DNA of 64,000 bases from Uloborus plumipes (Eukaryota > Arthropoda > Arachnida > Araneae > Uloboridae): positions 62,001 through 126,000 of the forward strand of contig JAXGGA010001045.1 in the NCBI GenBank assembly GCA_038373865.1, written 5' to 3'. The first letter of the stretch is position 1. Each line of letters starts with the position of its first letter. Below, one piece after another: positions 24,675 through 37,000 of the stretch. The position numbers were made by a program, and so were the translations under genes. The notes beneath the pieces are model-generated. The model had not been told where the DNA came from. It worked only from the letters and a program-made list of their open reading frames with translations, and searched no databases.

Positions 24675-24900
24675 ATAGGATCATGTTTGCCAAATTAGAA
24701 CCAAATGCGAAATTCTAGTTGAGTAGTAATAAAAAACTAAACGTTACAAATGTAATCTTCCACAACACATGACAATGCTCACTGCGCCATGCCAACTGCA
24801 AATGATACGTGAACTGCTATCTATCGATACCACTTCTAACGCCGTCTCCCCACCCAAATTCACACAACGTCCTCACCAATCACGGGAAGTCTATATGGCC
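24675..24900 (+). pseudogene. Inverted, decayed copy of the 24.2-24.4 kb segment
   Basis: On the plus strand this aligns with the minus strand of about 24180-24420. Shared landmarks are GATCAT, TTAGAACC or TTGGAACC, GAGTAGTAAT, CCACAACA(C/A)ATGA(C/T)AATG, CTGCAAATG and ATCGATACCACTT. Small indels and a TGA in the frame equivalent to CKWH break the reading frame, so this copy is non-coding. Confidence 0.6.
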
Positions 24901-25075
24901 GGACCTTGTGCATCGTTCATGGTATGGTAAGTACTACTGATGACTGGGTGACCAATTTTGGAGGCCCTAAGCATTCTATCCTATAGCATCATTGAACGCT
25001 ACTTCCTTTTCAATACGGGCATAGTTCATAAACATTCTTTTAAAAACTGGCAGAGTAACATCGCCCTAAAAACTA

Positions 25076-25378
25076 TCACGTGGACCTATAGAGTAGAATT
25101 GTCAAGTCTTTGAATGCTAGCCTGATATAGCACTGCTTGGAATGGGTCACACAGCTGCCCCAGTTTCTTCCAACTATGCAGTGCCAGGTGGGATGGTACA
25201 TTTGGTCAAAGTCCTGCTTTATGCTCTCTGCTATGTGCTTCTCTGTGGTGTAAAGTTTGATGGCTTGAGTGGCACTGAAGACGGCCGATCTTTGCATTTC
25301 CATGGGCATGTCGGCTGCCTGAATTTTCAGATCTGTAAGCTCTTCGTCATAGGTTGTTGAAGCCGTGGCAGACCCCAT
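25076..25378 (-). CDS. LC8-type dynein light chain, divergent intronless copy
   Basis: The 100-residue product aligns along its whole length with LC8 (DYNLL), the small dimeric hub that sits on dynein intermediate chain and on many other partners. From about residue 20 it reads AADMPMEMQRSAVFSATQAI, and near residues 62-75 it has the signature HPTWHCIVGRNWGS. Canonical LC8 is about 89 residues, so there are about 11 extra N-terminal residues (MGSATASTTYD). The target-groove strand is altered: by alignment, F62 is W, Y65 is C, and the aromatic run F-I-Y-F-Y around 73-77 becomes Y-I-R-L-A. The frame is intact and uninterrupted. The start chosen is the first ATG (25378). The frame stays open upstream past a possible acceptor (TATTTTCCAG) before a TAA, so a 5' exon is possible. 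It could be a divergent paralogue or a retrocopy. Confidence 0.85.
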   Translation of the reverse strand: MGSATASTTYDEELTDLKIQAADMPMEMQRSAVFSATQAIKLYTTEKHIAESIKQDFDQMYHPTWHCIVGRNWGSCVTHSKQCYIRLAFKDLTILLYRST

Positions 25379-26958
25379 TCTACTCCTTTCTGGGCGAGCA
25401 TAAACGACCCCGTTCCTCTTTGAACTGGAAAATAGAATCGGTTATTCGAATGAAAAGTGTTACAGTAAAAAAATATTTGTCCGGGTTAACAAAGGCAATC
25501 CGGATAGAGGAAAATCTGGATAATCATTTTGAATCATACCTCTTATATATGTATGTTTATTTTTTAGTGGACTGAAATAATAACTAAAAAAAAAAGAGGA
25601 CATTTCCAAAGCTCTTGGTAATTGAAATGTTTAATAAAGAATTCTAGACACAAATAGATGTTAGTTACATCGATTTACATCAACGTTGAACATTGATATG
25701 CTATCACCAATGTTAATGATCAATGAAACGTTTATCTCTAATTCTCATTGCTAAAACGTTGAAAATAGCAATATATCAACGAAAACGGCATGTTAAAACG
25801 TTGGGGGTTCCGATTTTTTTTTTTTTTTTTTTTTAACAAAAACAGTGGCATTTTTTTTATTGCACTGATGCATAATAATGATCTCATGGCAAAAAAAGGA
25901 CAGATTTGACAATGTATTAATTAATTGAGACCTAAGATTTTCCTACAGAAATATAGTCCAAAATATATTAGAATAGATCAAAATTTTAATGTTTTTAAAA
26001 CTGAACACTTGAATTCCAGTTAAATAAAAAGAGAACATATTATCTAAAGAAAGCACTGCTTAAATATAAAAACAGTTCAATATTTTTATAAACTAAAATA
26101 TTATTGATAACACTTTTTAGAATAACACAAATATTTGAAATAAAAAAAAATATTTCATCCTTGCTTTAAATTGCTTATCAAAACAATTATGCAGGAGAGT
26201 TTTACTCTTAAACAATAGGTATAACACGAAAGAATACTAGAAATATTTAAAACTCACAAAATATATTCGAGGATTAATACTAACATTTACACAATGATTT
26301 GAAATGTGTACTTTAAAAGATGGGTACAAAGTAAACACTTTCGAAGCGTTTCAAAGCGCTTTCGTTTTATTTTTGAGTTTTTGGAACTTATATTTATTTA
26401 ACACCTTTGTTTTCTTCTCGCTGATTTTGCATTGTTGTTTTTACATTAATCAATCAAAAGGGATCAGTTAAAAAATAAATTAGCAAATACTGGGGCAGAG
26501 CACCATCATTCTGAAATTGGACATGGGACACATTTCTGCTTCAGGGCCCCCACCCCCCTTCTCATGTCAGTCACGTGTTACGAGTAAAAAAAATTCTTAC
26601 AATACCAGAATGAAATTAAAGTTTTGTGCTATCAAATTATTGAGAGAAAAATATACGTCGACATACACAGTAGGCTTTTAGTATAATAGTAAAACATACA
26701 ATAGGCATTTTAGTAAAATATACAGTAGGGATTTAGTATTTAGGAAGCATTGGATAAAGTAAGGGGATTTTGGGATCCTGAAATCTAAGAGGAGGAGCCC
26801 GTGCCCCGTGTGCCCCTGCGGTACTCATGCTCTGTACTGGGGATAAATTATTTTAGATCATGAGTACCACAATAAGGTACTTGTTAATGAAGCGTGAAGC
26901 AGATTTCAAACCACTGAAAATATTTGAACCAGTTTTTTACATTGTTCGAATAATATAT
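25379..26958. other. AT-rich non-coding stretch
   Basis: It holds a 21-nt poly-T tract (25814-25834). A C-rich patch near 26535-26560 and a GC-rich patch near 26790-26840 look like fragments of MITE ends but could not be paired. Confidence 0.4.
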
Positions 26959-26962
26959 ATAT

Positions 26963-27571
26963 TGTAACGAGTCCGTAGCACCTTCAACTTTCTTAAATGA
27001 GCATTCCAATCTTGAGGAAATAACTATAAATTTATTTATAAGTATGTACACTTATTTACAATAGGAGCAGGAAACAATTGCTAAACATCCAGCAATTAGG
27101 TAGCAAAACAGTACACTGTACTCTCAACAGTAACTCAGCATCACGTATCTAACGTGAACAGTAATTAAGCAATTACAAAAGCAAAACAACCATTCGCCCA
27201 AGCGAACGAAAACGAGCCTCTCAGAAAATTCAATCTGAGAAAAACTAACTGACTGTGTTCAAGGCCAGCTATTTATACTCTCAAGAAAACCCCTACAACG
27301 TTCTAGCAAAATCCGGAGTGTTCCAAATCATTCATAACTTGAACAATCCATTCACGAAACTTCTAGTATAAAAAGAAAAACCACGCGAAAATGTCTTCAC
27401 GCTTATTAAATGTAGGGCAAGTGTAAAAACTTCAAAGTGTTACAGGGCCGGTATACAAGTGATAAAAGTGATATCTTCAGATACTTTTGCAACATGTCGC
27501 CAGATAAAACCAATATTAGTGAAAATGATGCAAGGCAGGAAAAACAACAACTATTTACAAGATTTGTAACA
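26963..27571 (-). mobile_element. Solo LTR of an LTR retrotransposon
   Basis: The 609-bp unit has TG...CA ends on either strand. On the minus strand it begins TGTTACAAATC and ends ACTCGTTACA, flanked by ATAT on both sides (26959-26962, 27572-27575). The LTR signals fall in order on the minus strand: a TATAAATA box, an initiator-like TCAGTT, then an AATAAA signal about 215 bp further on. That is the U3-R-U5 layout. No second LTR, primer-binding site or polymerase lies nearby, so it is a recombined solo LTR. The 4-bp duplication is typical of Ty3/gypsy-type elements but is weak evidence because the flank is an AT run. Confidence 0.75.
27248..27277 (-). promoter_or_regulatory. TATA box and initiator in the solo LTR
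   Basis: TATAAATA (27270-27277, minus strand) lies 27 nt from the A of an arthropod-type initiator TCAGT (27248-27252). Together with AATAAA at 27031-27036 these define R and U5 of the LTR. Confidence 0.55.
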
Positions 27572-27589
27572 ATATGTTGTATATATATA

Positions 27590-28240
27590 CAGGGTGTCCA
27601 CTCCAATCGTGGACCAATAGCTAATTTCTAAACCGTTAGAGATACGCATATAGTTTATTTAGGAAAAAATCTCCAAATTACGAAAGGAATTTTGGGTCTA
27701 TTCAATGTTTTTCAAAAAATCAAATTTTGAAAGAGTTACGAAATTTAAATTTTTATACAGCCCCCCAGTCCTATCAATCATATTTAGTAAAACATTTTTG
27801 ACACTGTAACGTTTAAAACTAAAAAAAAATCACTCTTCTACGACAAAAATTGACCGAGTTATGACGTTTTGAAAAATCAAGATTTTGAAGGATTTCGCAT
27901 ACGGTCCCTAAAGCGATCTCTCGATGACGTCATGAAACAATGCAAAATCTTGATTTTTCAAAACATCATAACTCGGTCAATTTTTGTCGTAGAAGAGTGA
28001 TTTTTTTTTAGTTTTAAACGTTACAGTGTCAAGAATGTTTTACTAAATATGATTGATAGGACTGGGGGGCTGTATAAAAATTTAAATTTCGTAACTCTTT
28101 CAAAATTTGATTTTTTGAAAAACATTGAATAGACCCAAAATTCCTTTCGTAATTTGGAGATTTTTTCCTAAATAAACTATATGCTTATCTCTAACGATTT
28201 AGAAATTAGCTATTGGTCCACGATTGGAGTGGACACCCTG
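27590..28240. mobile_element. Intact fold-back MITE with about 300-bp arms
   Basis: The ends are CAGGGTGTCCACTCCAATCG and its complement, flanked by TA on both sides. The arms (27590 to about 27890 and about 27945-28240) are almost identical inverted copies joined by a loop of about 50 bp around TCGATGACGTCATGA. There is no coding capacity. TA target and MITE form suggest mobilisation by a Tc1/mariner-type transposase, but the superfamily is inferred only. Confidence 0.85.
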
Positions 28241-28242
28241 TA

Positions 28243-28880
28243 TAATCGTTTTTGCGAATTTTGGTTTTAAGTATTTTTCTCATGAATTTTAAGCAACGTG
28301 AAACAGAAGTTATCATAATAATTGGATTTATTAAATTGTCCTTAAAAATTCGTCTTATGTAGATGTTATTCAATAAGCATCGAAATCAATTACAGATTTT
28401 TTTATACTTCTACAAGCGCATTTCACGAAATGAAAATTAGAAATACACCTTGAAATTGTGGGTGGGGGGGGGGAGTCTTTTTAAGCTTTATATTTAATGT
28501 AGAGTACTTTTTCATGCTGTAGCAGTTGAAAGGTTTGGAGGATGAAGGAGCTATGTAACATTTTTTGAAAATACAATCTGGTTATCAGTAAGCAATGGAT
28601 GCCGGTATGCAAATAAAACTTGGTGCATTAAAAAATAGACGTCATTAGACTAATTTCATACGCTCACTTAACAATAAAACCAAAAAACGAAGAAGCGGCA
28701 ACAATAAAGCCTTGAAAATAAATTACTCTAAATTAGGGGTTTGTTGCATAACCCTTTCATCTCTTCAATTTCGTCGTTAAGTCAAAATAGTTAATAACTT
28801 GCGATTGAAAACCTTTAGTTCATAAATGCAATAATATAAAAATTCCAAAGGGAATTTCAAAGCCGTTTGAGGATTGTTTG
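28243..28880. other. Spacer, nothing recognised
   Basis: A G-rich run lies at about 28462-28473. No gene is seen. Confidence 0.4.
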
Positions 28881-29231
28881 CACTGTAAAAGATTAATGTT
28901 GTTTTGATAATATAATACAGCTAATTTTATAGTAATAAACTGCAAAAATTGCTAACTTTACAGTAAGAAACTGTAAAGTTGCTAGTTTTACAGTTTATTA
29001 CCGTGCAATTTACAGTTTTAAACTGGAACCTCTGCTGCCAATATTATACTGTTGTTTTTACAGTAAAACACAGGTAAATTTTACGACAATTAACTGTAAA
29101 ATTACTAACTTTATAGTAAGAAACTGTAAAAATGCTAGTTTTACGGTTTGTTACTGTGCATTTTACAGTTTACATTAGAGCCTCGGCTGCCAGTATTATA
29201 CTGCAAAAACAACAGTTCATTTTTTGCAGTG
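28881..29231 (+). mobile_element. CACTA-like MITE, copy d
   Basis: Starts CACTGTAAAAGATTAATG and ends TTTTTTGCAGTG, with TG on both sides. This is the clearest copy of the dimeric interior: each half ends GGAACCTC or GAGCCTC, then CTGCCA, then TATTATACTG. Confidence 0.85.
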
Positions 29232-30119
29232 TGTGATAAAGTTGTTTCTAATCACACGTTCAAGTTCATGTAAAAGTGCTAAAGTTCAAAGAAAAAATAA
29301 TCAACTTTTTCTTATCTTATCTTTAAAAAAATATATCTCGTGTGATATACAATTAGTATCATTTATTTATACTCACAAAATACAAGGTGCAGAAATAATC
29401 ATACTACACGATCCCTATTTCTCTTTCCTTTTTCTCTTTCCTGCGACTAATTATTCCCCGAAGTATCCATTAATTTCCAGCAACTAACTTTTAGCACAAA
29501 AGAACTTCAAAGATATTTTTGGAGCTCATTTAACATGAAACACTTAAGGAAATACACCATATTCGATAGGTTGCACTCCAGGGTCTTCTATTCAGAATTA
29601 AACTGTAAAAAGTTACGCAAAAGTATATGCAATGCACTGTAAGAAATTTACGTCGGCATTGTGTGATGAACTCGGCTATCATGACAGCATTTTATAAACT
29701 TTTTCTTGAGTTGATTTTATTTTTCAATATATAGCTTTTCAAAATTGACGGCTCAGTAATAGTGGAATACATCTTTCGGAAAAAATATAAATATCGATTG
29801 CTAAATGTCCAGAATGACCAGACCAGGTCGCCAAAACTTGGAGAAAACACCAATGTTCTCTGAAAACTCTCCTAATCATATCTATCTCATTTCTTTTTCC
29901 TTTCAACATTTCATCCAATGTTTTATTTGCTTGCAGTTATTTGGGTTGTTCAAAAGAAAAGGTACTAAACGATACTGTGTGTCTAAATGAAGACTTTGTT
30001 AAAAGTATTCACCATAGGCTTGAAATTCGAAAGTCCCACTAATTAACTAAACGAAGGATTACTTGTTCCCCGAATTTCTGTGGCAGTGACGAGGTCCAGT
30101 CCTTTACAGGGTCCTAGAG
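29232..30119. other. Non-coding stretch
   Basis: No gene is recognised. The right end grades into the decayed mariner fragment. Confidence 0.35.
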
Positions 30120-30222
30120 TCCTTGAGTCGTCCAAAATGAAGCGCTTTTACTGCATATGCTTTTTCAAAGGATCAAGCACACAAAAATCGCAGAGTAACA
30201 ACTCCGGGTTGTAGAACGAATG
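30120..30222 (-). pseudogene. Decayed mariner-family transposase fragment
   Basis: On the minus strand one frame reads HSFYNPELLLCDFCVLDPLK, then KHMQ, a stop, then KRFILDD. This matches the third-aspartate region of mariner transposases (PYSPDL.PCDFFLF..LK..L.G.RF). The catalytic aspartate of PDL is already lost (PEL). GC-richer DNA continues to about 30460, probably more of the same decayed element, but no terminal repeats were found. Confidence 0.5.
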
Positions 30223-30531
30223 GTTAAGCTGCTCCTACTTGAACATAGCCGGTGCTGCATGGTAACCATGAAGCCGTGTGGAAAGCGGGAACTCTATTTT
30301 TATCACCAAATTTTTCAACCTGAATACCATCCTGTCCACACACACACTTTCGCGTCAACTGGACGGCGCTCGTTTTAAGAGCCTCTCATCTCTCCTGCGT
30401 ATGCTCCAATCCACACTGGATACACAAATCGCATCTCTAGATCTCTCATTATGTTCTGAATAGCGGCATAAAAAATTTGCAAGCGGTTACATTTTTATGA
30501 TTTTTGGTTCCTTTTCATTTGAACACCGGTA

Positions 30532-30714
30532 CAGGGGCGTACATAGCGCCCCGCAGCCTCCACAGAGCGTGATATGGGGGGTTATTGGTTTGAGAGCGAG
30601 CGATCCAGAAAAATAGCCCTATGAGTTAAGCGAAAAAAAAATCACATTTTAGTAGGGAGTGGGGTGCACTTACAAATCTTACAGGGATCACACCTAGGTC
30701 TATGCACGCTACTG
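30532..30714. mobile_element. Possible small MITE
   Basis: CAGGGGCGTACATAG at the left is roughly inverted at the right end (CTATGCACGCTACTG). No target duplication could be identified, so the boundaries are tentative. Confidence 0.35.
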
Positions 30715-30774
30715 ACAACTTATATCTCCTTTGTATATAACAAGAAAGAGTAATATGTTTGCTAACTCTACAGC

Positions 30775-30780
30775 TTTATT
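30775..30780 (-). other. Poly(A) signal for the membrane-protein gene
   Basis: AATAAA on the minus strand, about 260 bp downstream of the TAG at 31037-31039. Its position supports that exon being the last one. Confidence 0.5.
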
Positions 30781-31036
30781 TTTGCACTATTATCTCATAA
30801 AAAATATAGTAGCCGATAAAGCAGTCAAGCAACTTTACAAAACAGAAGGTTACCTATTTTGGTTCTTAAAAAAAAGTTTTTTTTTTTTTTAAGACCGTTT
30901 CAAGCAAGTTCTCTAATATATATCTAAAAAAAATTATGATTAAATTTTCTAAAAGCATTAAACTCCAAAAAATATTTCTTCAAAAAGATTTTATATATTT
31001 TCGTTAAGACTCATAAACTCACTTTCGCCAAACTTA

Positions 31037-34000
31037 CTATTTTCCCATCAGAGGCTTTGGCCCGTAGTCATCAAGAATTTTTAATCTTTCTATTCTTGAG
31101 GAAGTATCAGAATCGCCAGTCACTTGCTCTGCAAGGAATTTGTACATGAAAAACAAAAAAAAAGTAACAAAAGTAACATGAACAAGCAAATGGGCCAATA
31201 AATATCAACAAATGAATGAGCCAATGGGACATTCCACGAAAAATCTGAAATCTTGTCACGCACGTGACGCTCATATAATTCATAAAAGGTAGTGATTTTC
31301 AAGAATAATAAACGAAATTTTATTGGCTATGAAATCAAAAACCAGTGTGGGATTTCTCAAGCAAAAAACTGCTCATTACTTTTTAAAATTACAACTTTTG
31401 GGTGAAATATATGAGCGTCACGTGTGGGACAAAATGGCGGCGAGTCGTGGAGTGGCCTAATTTTGAACAAAGGGCATTACTTACTGTGCTCATAAAGATC
31501 GAGGCTGCCATTTTTAGCTTTTTTGTAGTACGAAAACACGCAAACAACACTATACACCTGTTGAAAAAAAAAAAATAGTAGACTTAAGGACTTTTCATTA
31601 GAAAGCAAATAATTAATTACTTATTTTCACTGTTTTTCAATTTACAGCTATTATTCAAACCTTCTCTCGAAGAATTATTTGGTAGAAATAATCACGACAC
31701 TACGCTAACTAAAATCTACTTCAGAAATCCTTAAATTCGTCACGTCACGCGAGGAATTATAGACTCCTTTTAGTCTAGTTTTAACCATAAAGACTTTATA
31801 AAGTAACCTTAGTAAACTTTATTAATTATTTGGCGAAAATTTAGTAACAAAAAATTAGTTAGAGCACGCAATGTACACCAGCAGGTATTTTTTCCTTTCT
31901 CTTTTTTCTTCTCTCTCTTATTTTTAAATAAACCTTTTGCTTTTGAAGGCTAACGTCGGGATGCAATTTATGCACATTCTTATGATATTCAAAACTCGGG
32001 ATTTTGCTAAATAAGATAGTCTCTTTAATCTCTTGAAATATTTATAACAAATTTTGGACATCAATCTATTACTACATTTACAACCATTTGACATAATCAT
32101 ACTGAAAATCAAAATGCTACATGTTTGATTCACTTATTAATTCCTTTATTCAATGAACATTATTAATGATTTTCAATATTTAGCATGTAGTAGAGAAAGA
32201 GTGCATTTACAAAACAATTGCACAAAGTAAGAATTTCTTTAGTGCTCAAGGAAAGAAAGAAACTGAGCTCAATTGCATCAGGCTGCTTTCAGTTTTACTT
32301 CAAGTTTTGCTGCATTTTTTATTTGTTTATTTTCGTTATTATCTATTTATTTATTTACGTATTTATTTTGTGGACTAGCATTTGGTCAAAAAGCAATTTT
32401 TAGTGGCGCCATCTGCCATTTATGCATAAAACAATTTTCGGATATAATACTAAGAGAGAACATTTCACGACTTATTTGAGGGATGGTACAGAATTTTAAT
32501 TTCATTGAAACCAATAAAAACTCAGTATTTGGTTTTTTAATGAACGTTCAACAACATTTAGATTAACGTCTATTTTTTAAAAAGGAAAAAAAAATAGTCC
32601 ATCACATTAGAATAGTTTTTCCAGATGTACGGCAGATGGCAGCACAAGTAAATCGGTGTCTATGAGTAGCCTACGAGAATCTCTGACTTCGCACACACCG
32701 ACCTCGTAGACTGCGGACCAGGAAGATTAGATACAAAATTAGATACAGAAGAAATAAATTAAAAATAAAAAAGAAGTTCTGTCAAGAACTAAACGAGCCT
32801 ACTTTCCCGTACATCGGCATCGGCATTCTAGCATCTGATCATTATTCTCTTGATTATCTGACAAAAAAAGAAAAAAAAACTCGTCCGTTAATAAAATGTC
32901 TCGAATTTCACTTTTAATCCGTTGCCAGTTGTTAAATATAAATAAAGAATAAAATGCCCTCGTGAGTGAAACATTTTTGTTACAAAAAAAATCGTCTGCC
33001 AAAAATAATAATAATGATAATAATAATAATAAATTAATAAAATAAAACAAATGAATAAATAAACAAAAAATCGTCTGCACAGTCAGTCATTTTTTTCTGA
33101 GCTTGCATTTCCGCCATGTTTCCGGAGTCGGAATCAGAGTCCTCACAGAAGATTATTTAGAAAAGTACTTTAAAACATTATTTATCAAAACCATTTTCTT
33201 ACAAAGTTAGTTTGAAGGAAATCTGACTTTAAGTTCAGGATCAACATTCAACTTAAATTCCCCGTAGGCGCTAATGTTACTTTTTTTTCTGAACGGTTCA
33301 ATATTGAACGAAAAATGGTTCAATTCAAAAAGCGAAGTATGGGAATGAGACTCTCCGAAATCTTTCAAACAAAAAAAAGTTTATTCCATTCGGACGGTTC
33401 ACTCAAAAGTTATTAGGTGGGGAAAGGCTGCTTGAACGGTTCAATGTTGAACGCAAAAATGTTCAAATTGAAAATTTAAATACGGTGATGAAGTATCCTT
33501 GCTGAGATCCTCCGAACAAAAAAAAAATTATTTAAATTGGACTGTTCACTCAAAAGTTATTAGGGGTGACAGCTTGCCTGAGCGGTTCAAGCTGAACGAA
33601 AAACTGTTCAAATCGGAAATGTAAATACGGGAATGAAGTATCCTTGATAAGATCTTTCGCACAAAAAAAAGTTTATTCCAATCGGACTGTTCACTAAAAA
33701 GTTAGTATCGCGGGACAGGTCGTTTGAACGGTTCAAAATTGAACCAAAAATTGTTCAAATCGAAAAATCAAATATGGGAATGAGCTGTACTCGCCGAGAT
33801 CTTTCCAACAAAAAAAAAGTTTGTCAAAATCGGAATGTTCATTCAAAAGTTATTGGGGGGGGGGGGAGACAGACCGACCGACCGACCGACAGACCGACCG
33901 ACACACAAATTCCCCATCTCAATACCCTACTTTCAAATTTTTAATTTTTCGATATTCATTTTACCTTTTTATTTCTTTTTGGCTTTTTTTTTCGGACTTG

Positions 34001-37000
34001 GCGATATTTTTTTAACTTAGCGATATTTTTTTGACTTGGCGATAATTTTAGATGCATTAAGCCACTTTTAATACTTTTTTCGTCTTTGTTTTACTTTTAA
34101 CGGGAAAGTCGGCTAAAAAATAGTCTACACTCAGAAGGTCTTCAGGATTTCATCATCTCCAGTTTTTTGAACTATTATTGAGATTCTATAGAAAAGAAAT
34201 GCTCAAAGACATTGTAACAAATAATTTAAACAAATCAAATCTTACTCTTAATCCTGTTAAGAATCCAACAACTATGATGACCAGAATATCGATGCTGCCA
34301 CAACAGGACTGAAATATTTTTTAAAAGTCACTATTTGTTAATTGCACATCAAACAAACATAAAAGTATTAATAGATAATTAGGACTGATCCTCCACAGGG
34401 CCGTCACTAGGGGGGAACCCCACCCCCTTTTTTTCAGAAATAGGGCCGCCAATTTCATTTTAGTGATTTTAACTAAGAAAATCTTCACATTAAAAAATAA
34501 TTCTTTCAATAATGAGTGAAATGAAATAAAAGTGAAAAATATTTTTCTGCAAAATTTAAAATAGAAATATGCAATTGTTAAGTATTATTAAAGAGCTTTC
34601 AATATTTCTTAATTTACATAACTGAGGGCCGTCGAAGTGTTCGTTTCAAGCACTTTACTAAGTAAAGAAAATTATTCATTGCATAGTACAAACTGGTAGA
34701 AGACTTCAGTTTAATTAAAAATGAATAGATGAATAAACAAGGTAGCTTCACAGGGACCGCAAACGTATATTCATTTTTTTTTTTCTGCAAAAATACAATC
34801 ATGAAAATCCCAAAATGTAAATGTCTGCAATATTGTGAAAGAAATAAGATACCTTTGAATGTTATTGAAGAACTTCCAATATTCAGCAATATAGTTTGCA
34901 TAATTACTTGTTTCAAGCATTTTAGAGACGGAAAAAAATATTTTTTAGTGCATAGTACAAACCTGTAGAAAGCTTCAGTTTAATAAAAAATGAATTGATG
35001 AATAAACAAGTCAGTTTCGTTGGGGCCGCCGACGCATTTGCATTTCTTTTATCTTTTTATTTCAGTGAAAATAGCATCATGAAAATGACAGTTAAGTTAA
35101 GAAAAATACATGCGACTTCCAAATATATTTTATATAGGAAAAAAATAAATAAATACAGTAAGCGAGATTTATACTGTAATGAATAGTCACACTAGTAGTT
35201 TTAAGTGTTCGAATGTGTAATGTAAACCAAAACTTGATCAGTATTTCAGTATAGCATGAAAAGCTGATTCAGTTCTATAGGTGTTTACTTACCCGTATAT
35301 AAGAAATACACAGGGTCTTGAGTTTTGCAATAATTGGATATTCCATAAACATAAAAATATTGCTGTGGAAATTATGAGTTGTACATTCCAAAGCACGTCT
35401 AAAACTAACATACAAAACAACAAGAAAAGTTTTTAAATCACAAATGAATTTAGAAGAAAAATTGAAGTTACCTGTATGGTAAACAGTCTCAAAGCGGCAT
35501 AAGCTGCTAATTGATCAAATTCCAGCGAAGGAATGGGTTTTCGCATTTCCTGAGGAAATACGTGATCTTTGCGAATGTACTGCAAAATAAAGAATGATAT
35601 TAATTTTAAGACAAAAGAGAAACTACGATGATCAACGGCATCACTTAGTCTTGAAGGAGAAAACATGCAGCCAGAGATAATTATACGTTGCAAGTCTGGA
35701 CTATTTTGCTTGTGCTAGTATGCAAACTTTAAAACTTGTACCTGATCTTTTCATAGCAAATTACAAGTCTCACTGTTTTGCGTTGCTTTCAAAATATGCA
35801 GTAGTCGTAAAAATCAAGATTTTATCTAAATTTTAAAATAGTTCTGTACCTACACACAATCAAAGGTCCTTTGAATAAGCAGCTTCATTGAAAGATTTAT
35901 CTCTAAAAGTAAAAGGCTTTATATTAAAATATGCCACTCAATTATAAAAGTATTCTTATGTGAACAAAATTAAAGTCAGTTTGTTACTGATTTTAAAAAG
36001 TTGGAATTGTATTTTTCAGATCACAACCTACTTGTAATTCTATAACAAGGAATTTTTAAAATATTGGCTGTTACTTTAAAAAATAATTCATAGGTAATAT
36101 AGTATTAAGAATATTTTGATATGCACTATGCGCAACTTCAGAGAATTCCAATAGTTATCAGTGTTATTATTAAGTACCTTAACTCATCCAATGCTTTTTG
36201 AAACCGAAATTGTTTAAGATAAAAATTGATTTTACGACTATCACATCAGATTTTGTCATATTAGGTTGGTGCGTATGAAATGTCGGATTCTTAAGTGATT
36301 GTATAAAACTGAATATCTTTCTTCAAAAGCTGTTTATTCAAGCAAAGTATGCTCCATTCGCTTCAATACATTTCTCCCAACGAGATTTTAAAGCGTAGAT
36401 GCCTGTCTTAAAAAAATTTTGGTCTTTAGAATTAATAAACTCTGATATCGAGTTTTTTAGACTGTCTACATTTTCATAGTGTTTGCCCCTTAAAAACAGC
36501 TCTAAATGCTTGAAAAAATGAAAATCGGTCGGCGAGAGATCCGGTGAATATGGTGGATGCTGCAAAACTTCATATTCCAGTGAAATCGGGTTAGCAATGA
36601 TGAGCATACGTTTAACCAATCCAGCTTATTTCGCTCTGTCAGTGCGTGCGGTACCCACTTGTCCATCTTCTTAACCTTGCCAATCTCAGAAAGGTGTCTC
36701 AATATCGTTGTATGGTCAACTTTCATCCTGATAGCAAGTTCCCTCGTGGATACGGCTGGATCCGCTTCCACTAGAGCCTTCAGGTCATCATTCTTCACAG
36801 ACGTTTTGGGTCTTCCGCGCGGCTCATTTTGCAGTGAAAAATCGCCAGTCCGAAATTTTTCAAACCAACGCTGCACTTTCCGATCGTTAACCGTATTCTC
36901 CCCAAACGCTTGGTTTATGTTGCGTGCAGCTTTTGCAGCACTATTACCAAGTTTGTACTCATATAAGAAAATGACGCGAATGTCGGCAGAATTCATATCG

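Noticed and set aside
34392..34450. MITE-like left end CAGGGCCGTCACTAG
   Set aside because: No matching right end or target duplication.
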